Assembly (NCBI GenBank): GCA_026421135.1
Contig: JAPKCR010000173.1
Location: forward strand, 1-5,924
Source: Sulfitobacter sp.
Lineage (GTDB): Bacteria > Pseudomonadota > Alphaproteobacteria > Rhodobacterales > Rhodobacteraceae
Length of the DNA: 5,924 nt
Reading direction: 5' to 3'
The notes below the pieces were generated by a model that did not search any database, was not told the origin of the DNA, and was given only the letters and a program-made list of their open reading frames with translations. The position numbers were made by a program, and so were the translations under genes. Below, in pieces: positions 1-5,223 of this stretch (position 1 is the first letter of the stretch; every line of letters starts with the position of its first letter).

Positions 1-426
1 CCCGACACGGCAATGATCAACGGGACCGTGCGCACCTTTGACAAGGATGTGCAGACGCTGATCCGCACCCGTATGAAGGAGATCGTGCAGGGACAAGCGG
101 CAAGCTATGGCGTGACCGCGACCCTAGACTACGAAGAGGGCTATCCCAGCACGCAAAATACCCCCGCGCAGACAGCACTGGCCGCCGATGTTGCCCGTAC
201 GGTCGTCGGCGATGCACATGTCGATGCCGAATTCGCCCGTGTGGCCGGTGCCGAGGACTTTGCCTATATGCTGGAAGAGCGCCCCGGCGCTTATCTTTTC
301 TTGGGCGCTGGCGACGGCGCTGGCCTTCACCACCCTAAATTCAACTTCAATGATGATGTCGCACCTGTGGGTGCGTCGTTCTTTGTTCAGCTGGTAGAGC
401 AGCTTCAACCAACGGCAGGTCAATAA
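1..426 (+). CDS. M20-family amidohydrolase (hippurate hydrolase/HipO-like), C-terminal part
   Basis: This is the 3' end of a metal-dependent amidohydrolase or peptidase of the M20 family; the 5' part lies outside the window. The frame is open from base 1 (Pro-Asp-Thr-Ala), so the ATG at 13 is internal and not the start. What is visible is the end of the lid domain, with the family's P-D-T-A and G-T-V-R-T-F-D motifs, and then the return to the catalytic domain. That part carries AGAEDFA (usually AGSEDFA) and the terminal HHPKFNFND block, whose histidine is a metal ligand in the family. About 141 residues remain of roughly 390 expected. Such enzymes cleave N-acyl amino acids or related amides in the cytoplasm. 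The substrate cannot be told from this fragment. Its stop overlaps the start of the agmatinase gene (TAATG), so a shared guanidino or polyamine pathway is inferred. Confidence 0.9.
   Translation, partial: PDTAMINGTVRTFDKDVQTLIRTRMKEIVQGQAASYGVTATLDYEEGYPSTQNTPAQTALAADVARTVVGDAHVDAEFARVAGAEDFAYMLEERPGAYLFLGAGDGAGLHHPKFNFNDDVAPVGASFFVQLVEQLQPTAGQ
417..420 (+). promoter_or_regulatory. Ribosome binding site of the agmatinase gene
   Basis: AGGT lies 5 bases before the ATG at 426, inside the last codons of the M20 gene. It supports the TAATG stop/start junction at 424-428 as the true start and suggests translational coupling. Confidence 0.5.
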
Positions 427-1391
427 TGGCACTAGAAGATGCGAAAACGCAGGTAGATCAGGCATTTACCCGTGAAGAGTTAAAAGGGCCAAGCTTTGAG
501 AACGCCTTTGGCGGGGCGACGTCCTTTTTGCGCCGCCGCTACACCAAAGATTTGCGCGGCGTTGATATCGCCGTGACGGGCGTGCCCTTCGACCAAGCGG
601 TGACCAACCGCACCGGCACGCGCCTTGGTCCGCGCGCGATCCGCGAGGCGTCAACGCTGCAACCCTATGATCCGCCTTATGGTTGGGATTTCGACGTGCT
701 CAGTGAATTTGCAATCGCGGACTATGGCGATCTGGCATTCGACTATGGACACACCAGCCAGTTTCCTGCCGCTTTGACCAAACATATCAAGGGCATACTG
801 GACGCAGGTGCCGCAAGTGTGGTGCTGGGCGGCGATCACTACATCAGCTTTCCGATCCTCAAGGCCTACGCCGAAAAATACGGGCCGATCAGCCTGCTGC
901 AGTTCGATGCGCATTCAGACACATGGCCCGATGACGACATGGACCGGATCGACCACGGCACAATGTTCTACAAGGCTGTGAAATCAGGCATCGTTGACCC
1001 ACACACCTCTGTGCAGGTTGGGATTAGAACGACCAATCCGGATACCTTGGGAGTCACGACCATCGATGCCCGCGAAGTCCACGAAAAGGGGCCGCAAGCA
1101 GCAGTTGCCAAGATAAAACAAGTGCTTGGCGACCGTCCTTGTTATTTAACCTTTGACATCGACGCGCTTGATCCGGCATTTGCGCCCGGCACAGGTACGC
1201 CTGTTTGGGGCGGGCTGACGTCAGCGCAATGTGCGATGATGCTGCGCGATCTGGCCGGGATAAATATCGTAGGTGGCGACATTGTCGAAGTCTCTCCGCC
1301 GTTTGACACCACCGGGGCCACCGCGATTGCAGGCGCGCATGTGGCGACAGAAATTCTTTGCCTGCTGGGATGGAGGATGCGGAACGCATGA
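426..1391 (+). CDS. speB: Agmatinase (agmatine ureohydrolase)
   Basis: The enzyme hydrolyses agmatine to putrescine and urea in the cytoplasm, using two manganese ions. The 321 residues compare with 306 in E. coli SpeB; most of the difference is an N-terminal extension. All six expected metal ligands of the arginase/agmatinase superfamily are present: H138 in GGDH, D161, H163 and D165 in FDAHSD, and D244 and D246 in DIDALDP. SpeB-type signatures include GVPFD (52-56), the DHGTMFY block (176-182), SVQVGIRT (195-202) and the APGTGTPV loop (253-260). The first residues of the gene overlap the M20 stop, and its TGA overlaps the ATG of the second ureohydrolase, giving a tight operon. The assignment rests on remembered similarity to SpeB. 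A related guanidino substrate remains possible, because the ureohydrolase family is often over-annotated as agmatinase. Confidence 0.9.
   Translation: MALEDAKTQVDQAFTREELKGPSFENAFGGATSFLRRRYTKDLRGVDIAVTGVPFDQAVTNRTGTRLGPRAIREASTLQPYDPPYGWDFDVLSEFAIADYGDLAFDYGHTSQFPAALTKHIKGILDAGAASVVLGGDHYISFPILKAYAEKYGPISLLQFDAHSDTWPDDDMDRIDHGTMFYKAVKSGIVDPHTSVQVGIRTTNPDTLGVTTIDAREVHEKGPQAAVAKIKQVLGDRPCYLTFDIDALDPAFAPGTGTPVWGGLTSAQCAMMLRDLAGINIVGGDIVEVSPPFDTTGATAIAGAHVATEILCLLGWRMRNA
1372..1376 (+). promoter_or_regulatory. Ribosome binding site deciding the start of the second ureohydrolase gene
   Basis: GGAGG lies 11 bases before the ATG at 1388. The spacing is a little long but usable. In-frame starts upstream at 1358 and 1370 lie before or on this motif and would add residues that look unlike the family's N terminus, so 1388 with its ATGA overlap is preferred. 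Confidence 0.5.
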
Positions 1392-2335
1392 CCGGAAAGA
1401 ACCAACCAATCAGCGGCAATGATCTCGCGAGATTTTCTGGACCCAATACGTTTATGCGGCTACCGTCTGCAAGTGATCTCAAGGGGTTAGACGTCGCAGT
1501 TCTAGGCATTCCTTTAGATATTGGCACCTCTTGGCGATCTGGCACCCGATTTGGCCCCAAACAGGTCCGCGCCGAAAGCGCCATGTTGCGCCCCTATAAT
1601 TTGGGTACGGGCGCGGCACCATTTGACGGGCTGCAAATAGCAGATATCGGCGATCTGGCGATAAATACCTTTTCGCTTTCAGATAGTTTGTCAATTATTC
1701 AAGAGAGTTACGATGCGATCTTGAAGTCAGACGCCATGCCGCTGGCCATTGGTGGCGATCATTCAATTACGCTGCCTATCCTGCGGGCGATGGCGAAACG
1801 GCACGGGCCATTGGCCTTGGTGCATGTTGATGCCCATGCAGACGTAAACGACGAAATGTTCGGGGAACGTGAAACCCACGGCACCGTCTTTCGCCGCGCG
1901 TATGAGGAAGGCCTGATAAACCCCGAGAAAACCTATCAAATCGGCCTTCGTGGGTCGGGATATGGCGCGGATGATTTCACCGAAGCCGCCGGTTGGGGGT
2001 TCCAGCAATTTCCCGCACAAGAACTGTGGCATCGCAGCCTGTCACCCTTGGGTGCCGAGATCAGACGCGATATCGGCGATGCTCCGGTTTATATCACCTA
2101 CGACATCGACAGCCTTGATCCAGCATATGCACCGGGCACAGGTACGCCTGAGATCGGCGGATTGACCACACCGCAAGCACTGGAACTTATACGTGCCCTC
2201 AAAGGGTTGAACGTCGTTGGTGCTGATTTGGTTGAAGTATCGCCGCCTTACGACACGTCAGGCAACACAGCGTTGACAGGGGCTAATATCCTGTTTGAAA
2301 TCATGTGCATCCTGCCCGGGGTTGCGTATCGTTGA
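1388..2335 (+). CDS. gbuA: Ureohydrolase of the guanidinobutyrase/guanidinopropionase type
   Basis: This is a 315-residue member of the arginase/agmatinase superfamily, probably releasing urea from a guanidino acid (4-guanidinobutyrate to GABA, or 3-guanidinopropionate to beta-alanine). Metal ligands are H125 (GGDH), D148, H150 and D152 (DAHAD), and D239 and D241 (DIDSLDP). It departs from its neighbour in a way that matches Pseudomonas GbuA/GpuA as I remember them. The shared features are an N-terminal G-N-x-x-x-R-F-x-G block, GVPLDIG-like IPLDIGTS (41-48), RPYN then GAAPFD (68-80), NDEMFGE (154-160) with HGTVFRRA, and ending ILPGV. The start at 1388 gives an ATGA overlap with the agmatinase stop. 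An ATG at 1370 or 1358 would lengthen it by 6 or 10 residues. The family is firm; the exact substrate is inferred from these subfamily motifs. The gene appears somewhat richer in AT-ending codons than its neighbour. Confidence 0.85.
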   Translation: MTGKNQPISGNDLARFSGPNTFMRLPSASDLKGLDVAVLGIPLDIGTSWRSGTRFGPKQVRAESAMLRPYNLGTGAAPFDGLQIADIGDLAINTFSLSDSLSIIQESYDAILKSDAMPLAIGGDHSITLPILRAMAKRHGPLALVHVDAHADVNDEMFGERETHGTVFRRAYEEGLINPEKTYQIGLRGSGYGADDFTEAAGWGFQQFPAQELWHRSLSPLGAEIRRDIGDAPVYITYDIDSLDPAYAPGTGTPEIGGLTTPQALELIRALKGLNVVGADLVEVSPPYDTSGNTALTGANILFEIMCILPGVAYR

Positions 2336-2361
2336 TCTGACAAACGTTCCGTGGGGAGTTT

Positions 2362-2366
2362 GAAGG
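2362..2366 (+). promoter_or_regulatory. Candidate ribosome binding site of the DUF1499 gene
   Basis: GAAGG sits five bases before ATG 2372. A second GAAGG at 2374-2378 sits eight bases before ATG 2387. The two sites serve competing starts, and the sequence alone does not decide between them. Confidence 0.35.
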
Positions 2367-2371
2367 TCAAA

Positions 2372-2812
2372 ATGAAGGTAGAGCGAATGATGAGTTTCTT
2401 TTGGATCGTGGTCTTGGTGTTCATCGGATTGCAGGCCCTTATCCGCCTTGCCCCCAGTGAAGCGGAAAACTGGACCGTTGATGCCAATGCGGACGCGCCT
2501 GGAGCGTATCCAACGGCAATGGGCTTCAAGGTGGTGGCACCGATCGAAAAGGAACCTAAGGCCCTATTGGATGCATTCGAAGCAGCCATCTTGGCGCAAC
2601 CGCGCACCCACAAACTGGGAACGGTAAAGGGGCAGCGGATTTACGTTACCCGGTCGTTGCTGTGGGGGTTTCCCGATTACACTACGGCTGCTGTATCTGA
2701 CGACCAAACCCGCGCAACGTTTTATAGCCGTCTGCGTTATGGCAAATCAGATATGGCTGTAAACCGGAAACGATTGAAGCAAATTTTGACGACTATCGGA
2801 ATCACCGTTTAG
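2372..2812 (+). CDS. DUF1499 family membrane-anchored protein
   Basis: A 146-residue protein of unknown function. Residues about 8-24 form one hydrophobic segment, reading as an N-terminal membrane anchor or uncleaved signal, so most of the chain is probably periplasmic. The DUF1499 hallmarks are in the second half: YVTRS (91-95), GFPDYTT (99-105), and the FYSRLRYGKSD and NR pair around 118-132. The start is uncertain. A GTG at 2351 would give 153 residues, ATG at 2372 has GAAGG five bases upstream, and ATG at 2387 has GAAGG eight bases upstream. I chose 2372, although 2387 would place the anchor directly at the N terminus. It begins 36 bases after the guanidinobutyrase-like gene, so it may be read from the same transcript, though nothing links DUF1499 to guanidino metabolism. 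Its last 66 bases overlap the end of the minus-strand gene. Confidence 0.8.
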   Translation: MKVERMMSFFWIVVLVFIGLQALIRLAPSEAENWTVDANADAPGAYPTAMGFKVVAPIEKEPKALLDAFEAAILAQPRTHKLGTVKGQRIYVTRSLLWGFPDYTTAAVSDDQTRATFYSRLRYGKSDMAVNRKRLKQILTTIGITV

Positions 2813-3046
2813 CATCGAGGTCTGGCAACCTTGCTGCACCTCGCGCCACATCGGCACATTCAGTGACATCTGACATTGAGCTAAAAACAACCGACCACCC
2901 ACCTCCATACAAACGGTTTGGCCCAGCTCGACGCGTTTTCCTTGGGAGTTGGTGCAATAACAGTCGACGGGCTTGCCGCTTGGATAGGTGGCCTGTGCGG
3001 CCACGGGAGGGGCAAACAGGCCCAATATCAGAGCGATCTGTTTCAT
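2747..3046 (-). CDS. Small secreted cysteine-rich protein, unknown function
   Basis: A 99-residue protein with a clear signal peptide: Met-Lys, a hydrophobic run from about residue 4 to 12, then an A-Q-A site with likely cleavage after residue 19. The mature part has five cysteines (29, 31, 46, 58, 74), including a C-Y-C pair within DCYCT, and a conserved-looking MSLNVPMWRE stretch (60-69). I remember similar short hypothetical proteins in Rhodobacterales, but know no function. It is presumably exported to the periplasm or cell surface, with one or two disulfides. ATG at 3046 is chosen because it places the signal peptide at the N terminus; the frame is open upstream to a TTG at 3082. No Shine-Dalgarno sequence is visible before 3046. 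The last 21 residues are encoded opposite the end of the DUF1499 gene, and this tail looks less family-like than the rest. Confidence 0.72.
   Translation of the reverse strand: MKQIALILGLFAPPVAAQATYPSGKPVDCYCTNSQGKRVELGQTVCMEVGGRLFLAQCQMSLNVPMWREVQQGCQTSMLNGDSDSRQNLLQSFPVYSHI
2816..2843 (+). terminator. Hairpin just after the DUF1499 stop, possible terminator without a U-tract
   Basis: An imperfect inverted repeat begins three bases after the DUF1499 stop codon. The outer stem CGAGGT/ACCTCG is perfect (6 bp). A C-C mismatch follows, then five more pairs including two G-U wobbles, closing a four-base ACCT loop. No run of T follows on the plus strand, so intrinsic termination is doubtful. The hairpin also lies within the coding sequence of the minus-strand gene. 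Confidence 0.3.
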
Positions 3047-3054
3047 CAGTTGGG

Positions 3055-3082
3055 ATATTAGCACACAGCGGCCCTTGACCAA
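3055..3082 (-). promoter_or_regulatory. Possible promoter of the small secreted protein gene
   Basis: On the minus strand, TTGGTC (3082-3077) and TAATAT (3060-3055) are separated by 16 bases and lie in the divergent gap. Both hexamers match the sigma-70 consensus only moderately. A start of transcription from here would fall within a few bases of the ATG at 3046, which would fit the missing Shine-Dalgarno sequence. Confidence 0.2.
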
Positions 3083-3109
3083 AGCGTGATCATCAGCGAC
3101 AGAAACCTG

Positions 3110-4165
3110 ATGATCCCCTTAGACCGCCTTGCCCAAATCATCCAACGTTTCCAGTTTCTGGAGGCGTCGATGTCGTCCGGATCGGATGGGGCTGATTTTG
3201 CCAAGCTCGCCAAGGAATATGCCGACCTGCGCCCTGTGGTCGAGCAGATCGAGGAATACCGCCAGTTGCTGCAAGACATGGACGACGCGCGTGCCATGCT
3301 CAAAGACCCCGAGATGGCGGAGCTGGCCGAGGAAGAGTTGCCTCGGCTAAAAGCTGCCTTGCGCAAAGCCGAGGCCTCCTTGCAATTGGCATTGCTGCCC
3401 AAAGACGCAGCCGATGCAAAGCCTGCAATGCTTGAAATACGCCCCGGCACCGGTGGCGACGAGGCCGCGTTGTTCGCCGCCGATCTTTTGCGGATGTACC
3501 AGCGTTATGCTGAAACGCAGGGTTGGAAGTTTGATCTGATCGAAGAGCAAATGACCGAGCTTGGGGGCGTCAAGGAAGTCGTGGCCCATATCAAGGGTCA
3601 GAATGTGTTTGCCCGGTTGAAATACGAATCCGGCGTGCACCGTGTCCAGCGCGTGCCCACAACTGAAAGCGGCGGCCGCATTCACACCTCGGCGGCAACG
3701 GTCGCTGTGTTGCCCGAAGCAGAGGATGTGGATATTCACATCGACGCCAATGATTTGCGGATCGACACGATGCGCAGTTCAGGGGCAGGGGGCCAGCACG
3801 TCAACACCACCGATTCTGCTGTGCGGATCACCCATATCCCGACCGGAATTGTCGTGACTTCGTCTGAGAAATCACAGCACCGCAACCGCGAGATCGCCAT
3901 GCAGGTGCTCAAAGCGCGGCTTTATGATGCTGAGCGTCAGCGCGTTGACAGCGCGCGGTCTGCCGATCGGGCCGCGCAGGTCGGGTCAGGTGACCGGTCT
4001 GAACGGATCAGGACCTATAACTTTCCCCAAGGCCGGATGACTGATCACCGGATCAACCTGACGCTGTACCGGTTGGATGCCATCATGCAGGGCGATCTGG
4101 ACGAAATCATCGACGCGTTGACCGCAAACGCGCAGGCCCAGATGATGGCGGAGATGGGCCAGTGA
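3110..4165 (+). CDS. prfA: Peptide chain release factor 1
   Basis: RF1 reads UAA and UAG in the ribosomal A site and triggers hydrolysis of the peptidyl-tRNA ester. The protein has 351 residues (E. coli 360). Domains in order: a helical N-terminal domain rich in Glu/Arg/Leu (about 1-100), then the PCRF region with the RPGTGGDEA motif (111-119). The codon-recognition tripeptide PxT is present as P183-T184-T185 within RVPTTES. The catalytic GGQ loop is at 227-229 inside [10 protein letters not shown], and the YNFPQGR and [10 protein letters not shown] signatures are at 303-320. Start choice: an in-frame GTG at 3086 would add eight residues, but ATG 3110 gives the MIPLDRL beginning I expect for this family. 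Neither has a convincing Shine-Dalgarno sequence. The stop overlaps the GTG start of prmC, whose product methylates Q229, so enzyme and substrate are made together. The identification is secure. Confidence 0.97.
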   Translation: MIPLDRLAQIIQRFQFLEASMSSGSDGADFAKLAKEYADLRPVVEQIEEYRQLLQDMDDARAMLKDPEMAELAEEELPRLKAALRKAEASLQLALLPKDAADAKPAMLEIRPGTGGDEAALFAADLLRMYQRYAETQGWKFDLIEEQMTELGGVKEVVAHIKGQNVFARLKYESGVHRVQRVPTTESGGRIHTSAATVAVLPEAEDVDIHIDANDLRIDTMRSSGAGGQHVNTTDSAVRITHIPTGIVVTSSEKSQHRNREIAMQVLKARLYDAERQRVDSARSADRAAQVGSGDRSERIRTYNFPQGRMTDHRINLTLYRLDAIMQGDLDEIIDALTANAQAQMMAEMGQ

Positions 4166-5004
4166 GCCCGCCCACAGCAGCTCAGGCCATGGCGTCCGCC
4201 GCAGCACGTCTGCGCGCGGCAGGGGTCCCTGATCCGGCCCGCGATGCTAGGCTGCTGCTGGCCCATGCGGCGTCTGTGGACGCATCCCGTGTCACCTTGA
4301 TCGCCCCCGAAGAAATTGCCCCCGAAATTGCCGAACGCTATGAGAACCTGATCGCATTGCGTGCCGTGCGCGTGCCTGTGTCACATTTGGTAGGGCAGCG
4401 CGCCTTTTACGGGCGCGACTTTAAGGTCAGCCGCGATGTATTGGACCCACGACCCGAAACCGAAACGCTGATCGAACTGGCGCTGTCCGAACCATTTGAG
4501 CGGGTGCTGGATCTGGGGACAGGGTCAGGCTGCATTCTAGTGACCTTGCTGGCAGAGCAACAGGACGCGCATGGCGTTGGGTTGGACCTGTCAGAATCAG
4601 CCTGCCTGCAAGCCAGCGCAAACGCGGTGCTGCATAACGTTCATGCCCGCGCGGATATCCGAAAGTCCGACTGGTTCGAGGCCGCCGATGGCCGCTTTGA
4701 CCTGATCGTCGCCAATCCGCCATATCTGGCAAAATCAGAAATGGCGGCAGTAGCCCCTGAATTACGTCTACACGAACCCGAGATGGCGTTGACAGACGGG
4801 TTAGACGGGCTCAGCGCCTACCGTGTAATTGCATCGCAAGCCCAAGGGTATTTGACCGCCACCGGTCGCGTGCTGGCCGAAATAGGTTGGCAGCAAGGCC
4901 CGGATGTTGCCGAGATTTTCAAGGCCGCCGGATGGGGAAGGGTTCGAGTTTTACCTGATCTGGATGGGCGCGATCGTGTCCTTTGGGCCGATACACCAGC
5001 ATGA
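4162..5004 (+). CDS. prmC: Release factor glutamine N5-methyltransferase
   Basis: PrmC (HemK) transfers a methyl group from S-adenosylmethionine to the glutamine of the GGQ motif in RF1 and RF2, which raises termination efficiency. The 280 residues match the usual length. An N-terminal helical domain that binds the release factor (about 1-85) precedes the class I methyltransferase fold. Visible motifs are RPETE (97-101), SAM-binding motif I DLGTGSG (117-123), the acidic loop end GLDLS (140-144), DWF (170-172), catalytic NPPY (185-188) and GWQQG (242-246). The start is GTG at 4162, forming a GTGA overlap with the prfA stop. An ATG at 4189 is an alternative that would cut nine residues. The arrangement implies translational coupling with prfA. 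Confidence 0.95.
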   Translation: MSPPTAAQAMASAAARLRAAGVPDPARDARLLLAHAASVDASRVTLIAPEEIAPEIAERYENLIALRAVRVPVSHLVGQRAFYGRDFKVSRDVLDPRPETETLIELALSEPFERVLDLGTGSGCILVTLLAEQQDAHGVGLDLSESACLQASANAVLHNVHARADIRKSDWFEAADGRFDLIVANPPYLAKSEMAAVAPELRLHEPEMALTDGLDGLSAYRVIASQAQGYLTATGRVLAEIGWQQGPDVAEIFKAAGWGRVRVLPDLDGRDRVLWADTPA

Positions 5005-5219
5005 AAACGCCAAAATCCACCCTATCCAGGGCATTCTTTACAGTTTATGCTTGATCGCGCCGCACTGCCGTGCTTATTCAATCATGTTGCAGCGGTGGAT
5101 GCCACATTGGCGGTCCCGCGCGGCGTTAAGCCCAACATATCGTATGGCGCGCTTTTGAAGGATGTAAATGCATCCGGCGGCATTCTCGAAGCACAGCACA
5201 ACAAGGCTGAACGAATTAC
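5005..5219. other. Spacer between prmC and the DUF4167 gene
   Basis: Apart from the possible small ORF, these 215 bases show no convincing terminator and no RNA gene. A weak promoter-like pair on the plus strand, TTGATC (5051-5056) and TATTCA (5075-5080) with an 18-base spacer, is too poor to annotate on its own. An independent promoter for the DUF4167 gene could lie here. Confidence 0.4.
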
Positions 5220-5223
5220 ATGA
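5047..5223 (+). CDS. Possible small ORF between prmC and the DUF4167 gene, 58 residues
   Basis: The frame of prmC stays open after its TGA for a further 73 codons, and the first start in it is ATG 5047. The predicted peptide begins MLDRAALPCLF and ends NKAERIT. Its TGA overlaps the ATG of the DUF4167 gene (ATGA at 5220-5223), the junction seen between other co-translated genes here. By hand count its GC is about 64, 43 and 55 percent at codon positions 1, 2 and 3, a coding-like pattern. Against it: I recognise no family, there is only a weak AGGG (5028-5031) 15 bases upstream, and an open frame of this length can occur by chance. It could also be a decayed remnant or leader sequence. Confidence 0.3.
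   Translation: MLDRAALPCLFNHVAAVDATLAVPRGVKPNISYGALLKDVNASGGILEAQHNKAERIT

Noticed and set aside
1054..1584. Minus-strand open frame of 176 residues across the junction of the two ureohydrolase genes
   Set aside because: It spans the junction of two well-supported plus-strand genes, has no recognisable motif and is rich in Arg/Ser/Pro, typical of an antisense shadow in GC-rich DNA.
2863..3078. Plus-strand open frame of 71 residues opposite the secreted protein gene
   Set aside because: The minus strand carries a convincing signal peptide and conserved-looking cysteines. The plus frame has no recognisable features.
3086..3109. GTG at 3086 as an upstream start for prfA
   Set aside because: It adds eight residues not expected for RF1, has no ribosome binding site, and ATG 3110 gives the usual N terminus and a 351-residue length.
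3058..3450. Minus-strand open frame of 130 residues rich in Ser/Ala opposite the start of prfA
   Set aside because: Low-complexity antisense of the RF1 N-terminal helices. It also conflicts with the secreted protein gene's promoter region and has no family signature.
5062..5073. Small hairpin GCAC-TGCC-GTGC followed by TTATTC, considered as a prmC terminator
   Set aside because: Only four base pairs with a four-base loop and no real T-run, and it lies inside the possible small ORF.
4904..5158. Plus-strand open frame of 84 residues starting inside prmC
   Set aside because: It begins out of frame inside the conserved C-terminal part of prmC and shows no family features. The prmC-frame ORF at 5047 is the better candidate for the spacer.
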